Positions 6,401 to 7,588 of a stretch of DNA of 7,588 nt are shown piece after piece (positions within the stretch are counted from its first letter, which is position 1; the number at the start of each line of letters is the position of its first letter). Where the stretch lies: positions 1-7,588 of the forward strand of contig NZ_CAMLIX010000230.1 in assembly GCF_946479975.1 (NCBI RefSeq), given 5' to 3'. This stretch comes from an uncultured Flavobacterium sp. (GTDB lineage Bacteria > Bacteroidota > Bacteroidia > Flavobacteriales > Flavobacteriaceae). Under the pieces are notes generated by a model. It had not been told where the DNA came from, ran no database searches, and worked only from the letters and a program-made list of their open reading frames with translations. The translations under genes were made by a program, and so were the position numbers.

Positions 6401-6844
6401 ACCGATTTAGTTTCGGAAGATTTTGCAGAGAAAAATTACGATATCAACGGATTCCAAGTGGCACCAAAAATTAGTTATTTGTTTTCTAAAAACACCAAAT
6501 TGGATTTCTTTTATGAACTTCAAAACAAGAAAAATAAAATAGGAAATTTCGAGACTTTAAAACAAAACCGAATCGGAACTTCTTTTTCTTATGCCGGAGA
6601 AAAAAAAGTAACCTTAAATGGAGAGTTTTCTTTTTATGAAAATAAATTTGATGGAAATGAATTTTCATCTGTAGGTTTTCAAATGTTAGAAGGACTTCAA
6701 GCAGGATCAAATTTGGTTTGGAAACTGCTTCTGCAAAAGAATATTACGTCTTTTTTAGATGTAAATCTGAACTATCAAGGCCGTAAAAGTGAAACAGGAA
6801 ATACGATTCATACAGGAAATGTACAGCTTCGCGCATATTTTTGA
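3416..6844 (+). CDS. Large outer-membrane beta-barrel protein, unknown function
   Basis: The protein has 1142 residues. A signal peptide (1 to about 19, ending VLQA-QE) sends it through Sec. Residues 20-130 form a beta-rich periplasmic part. From about 137 onward alternating strands suggest a large barrel, and the chain ends in R-A-Y-F, with the C-terminal phenylalanine typical of BAM substrates. Conserved-looking stretches are SGSITRGITVGNNQS (139-153), SLQDNNIPLQDGG (177-189) and VRAGDVFLENRK (211-222). A YxIDYxxG module occurs twice (65-72 and 311-318). Residues 830-841 (DYNGNGIQELQE) fit an EF-hand calcium loop. No TonB box, plug domain or OmpA domain is visible. I recall similar wording in unnamed giant Bacteroidota barrels, and perhaps in SprA, but cannot assign it. 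The next gene follows after 64 bases with no terminator between, so the two are probably co-transcribed. Confidence 0.85.
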   Translation: MLKKLLFWTVFFCFSVLQAQETETLYKTKKVIASKDTIHLEKVSINSSFFQLLNTKKEPIDSSFYTIDYKKGFLLLKENFPSDSLIINYLKYPDFLTKEYSLYNSDQIVTNDVGTEKLYRIDNNANAKKVTPFDGLNTSGSITRGITVGNNQSTVLNSNLDLQITGKISDKVSLRASLQDNNIPLQDGGYSQKLDQFDNIFMELFSDDWNVRAGDVFLENRKTQFLNFNKKVQGLSASFDFDTEKSKTNVFASVAFVKGQYAKSTFTGQEGNQGPYKLKGQNGELYVLVISGSERVYVNGVLLKRGENNDYVIDYNAGEIVFTSLFTITSEMRINVEYQYSERNYNRLVTYAGATHENKKWSFGGYVYSENDLKNQPLQQNLSPEQVQLLSQAGDDINLMKAPSAYEDKYADNKILYKKTIINSVEVYEYSNNPADVLYNVRFSQVGANGGNYTIQNTNSVERIYQYAAPVNGILQGNYEPIVQLVAPMKLQVATFLGKYNPNEKTLVNFELAVSNNDQNLFSGIDDANNEGVAFKTNLKKRLFSRSWSLDAFANYQYVQQNFKSVERLYNIEFNRDWNLTGTLLGNQSLLVTGFNFNLFSKKKTSNIGLLTYQFEKLDFSESYTGTRHTTSALFKIKKWTIENNGSFLNSDATASTSKFIRNQTRTKYHFGKNWIGGSMQLEDNQEKDKITNQFSTLSQRFSEYGVFTGRGDSTKVFVEVGFLRRRNDSLQNGLLQHVNNSQTYYLKSKLIQNKKTDLAVYASYRNLDFTDTSRKNEPSLNSRVLYNDRFFNQLMQIGTTYETSSGTIAQQEFTYVEVPTGQGVYTWNDYNGNGIQELQEFEIAVFQDQAKYVRIFLPNQVYIKTNQNKFSQSLTLNPLQWQNEKGFKKLLSHFYNQTSFILDRKVKSEGEKLELNPFSSSEENILGLNSSFRNSLFYNRGRQKHSVTYSYLVNKGKSLLSIGSQNVQNYSHQLQYTHLYQKSWLFNFFTKTTKTDLVSEDFAEKNYDINGFQVAPKISYLFSKNTKLDFFYELQNKKNKIGNFETLKQNRIGTSFSYAGEKKVTLNGEFSFYENKFDGNEFSSVGFQMLEGLQAGSNLVWKLLLQKNITSFLDVNLNYQGRKSETGNTIHTGNVQLRAYF

Positions 6845-6908
6845 TGCAATGCGAAAAAGATGACAAAAATTTAATTACTTTTAATTGAAATTTTAAATAC
6901 ATAACCTT

Positions 6909-7463
6909 ATGAAAAAATTATTATTGTTCTGTTTTATAGTTGTTTTCTCATCTAATTTCTACGCACAAGAAACAACTGCAAAAGCTGCAAAAAGCAAAAC
7001 AGAAGCCTCAGCAAGAAAGGCAAAAGCAAGTGCAGACAAAGCTGCAACAGAGGCGAAAAAAGAAGCGACAAAATCTAAGAAAGCAGCAGATGATGCTAAA
7101 GAGGCATCGGCAAAAGCAAAAAAAGAAACGGCAGATAAGGCCAAGAAAACTGCAGACAAAGAAGCTGCAAAAGCAAAAGCCGACGCAAAAAAAGCAACTA
7201 CAGAATCTGACAAAGCTAAAAAGACAGCTGATAAAGTAAAAGCTGACGCCACAAAAACCAAAGCAAAAGCAGATGACGTTAAAAAAGATGCAGCATCGGC
7301 AAAAAAATCTGCTGCTAAAACTTTAAAAGAAACAAACGAAAAAGCACCGTCTGTTCCAGATAAAGTTACGGGAGAATACAATGGCAAAAAAGTATATACT
7401 GGCCCAAGAGGTGGTAAATACTATATTAATAAAAATGGGAATAAAACGTATATTCAGGAGTAA
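6909..7463 (+). CDS. Secreted Lys/Ala-rich protein with PBCV-type basic adaptor domain
   Basis: The protein has 184 residues. A signal peptide covers 1 to about 19 (ending NFYA-QE). Residues 21-145 consist almost only of Ala, Lys, Asp, Glu, Thr and Ser with no aromatic residue, predicting one long charged helix or a disordered linker similar to TolA, histone-H1-like or LEA proteins. The peptide DKAKKTADK occurs at 76-84 and again at 101-109. The last part (about 156-182) reads EYNGKKVYTGPRGGKYY followed by INKNGNKTYI, the signature of the PBCV-specific basic adaptor domain first described in chlorella viruses. Such proteins are often auto-named 'colicin import membrane protein' because of the TolA-like linker, but there is no TolA C-terminal domain or membrane anchor here. 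Location is periplasmic or extracellular by inference. A strong terminator follows. Confidence 0.85.
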   Translation: MKKLLLFCFIVVFSSNFYAQETTAKAAKSKTEASARKAKASADKAATEAKKEATKSKKAADDAKEASAKAKKETADKAKKTADKEAAKAKADAKKATTESDKAKKTADKVKADATKTKAKADDVKKDAASAKKSAAKTLKETNEKAPSVPDKVTGEYNGKKVYTGPRGGKYYINKNGNKTYIQE

Positions 7464-7471
7464 CCAAGGTT

Positions 7472-7501
7472 CTGAGCAACTAAGATACTAAGATGCTAAG
7501 G
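7472..7501. repeat. 8-bp tandem repeat (CTAAGATN) after the last gene
   Basis: CTAAGATA (7480-7487), CTAAGATG (7488-7495) and CTAAGG (7496-7501) follow at exact 8-base steps. They are preceded by the degenerate unit CTGAGCAA (7472-7479). They lie in the 3' untranslated part between the stop codon and the terminator. I recall similar CTAAGAT runs between genes in other Flavobacterium genomes. Confidence 0.6.
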
Positions 7502-7532
7502 CTTTTAAGATATACTTAGAATACTTTAATTC

Positions 7533-7568
7533 AAAGGGAGCTGTTTCAAAAGGACAGCTCTTTTTTTT
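7533..7568 (+). terminator. Intrinsic terminator after the adaptor-domain gene
   Basis: GAGCTGT (7538-7544) pairs with ACAGCTC (7554-7560), followed by eight T residues (7561-7568). Upstream AAAGG can extend the stem by A-T and G-T pairs. It lies 75 bases after the stop codon and probably ends the transcription unit of the barrel and adaptor genes. Confidence 0.88.
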
Positions 7569-7588
7569 AAGCTTCAGAGAAGCGAAAT

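Noticed and set aside
6486..6710. Minus-strand 74-codon ORF inside the barrel gene
   Set aside because: It is a low-complexity F/L/K-rich shadow of the real coding strand.
6940..7387. Two long ORFs overlapping the Lys/Ala-rich gene (one plus, one minus)
   Set aside because: GCA/AAA-rich codons read out of frame give Q/K-rich or A/F/S-rich products without stops. Only the 6909-7463 frame has a signal peptide and a recognisable C-terminal domain.
7567..7588. Possible end of a leftward gene (minus-strand codons ending ...FRFSEA-stop at 7567)
   Set aside because: Only seven codons are in the window, so an open frame is not evidence of a gene, although a convergent neighbour using the terminator at 7533-7568 is possible.

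Overview
The window looks like a chromosomal segment of a Flavobacterium or a close relative (Bacteroidota). The reasons are the low G+C content, the lack of Shine-Dalgarno sequences, promoters of the TTG-N17-TAnnTTTG type, the typical 'Ala-Gln' signal-peptide ends, and protein wording familiar from that genus. Genus level is an inference.

Left part (1-2450) is mostly core metabolism. The first 62 bases hold the start of a leftward class 1 fructose-1,6-bisphosphatase gene. Diverging from it is a GNAT acetyltransferase closely resembling the spermidine/thialysine acetyltransferase (SSAT) group, behind a well-formed promoter and a leader of about 155 nt. A 132-bp concentric quasi-palindrome and an AATCT repeat tract separate it from a monofunctional aspartate kinase, which ends in a strong intrinsic terminator.

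Middle part (2451-3328) is a tight rightward run of four small membrane-protein genes. They encode an SdpI-family protein, a 29-residue single-helix protein that gene callers would normally miss, a DUF5808-type protein, and a 65-residue two-helix protein. The first three overlap in ATG...TAA/ATGA fashion, so they are probably translationally coupled. This cassette is the best candidate here for an undescribed system.

Right part (3416-7568) carries two exported proteins, probably in one transcription unit. The first is a 1142-residue outer-membrane beta-barrel with a duplicated YxIDYxxG module and an EF-hand-like loop. The second is a Lys/Ala-rich secreted protein ending in a PBCV-type basic adaptor domain. 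An 8-bp tandem repeat and a strong terminator follow. No RNA gene, CRISPR array or insertion sequence was seen, and no gene-free stretch exceeds 300 bases.
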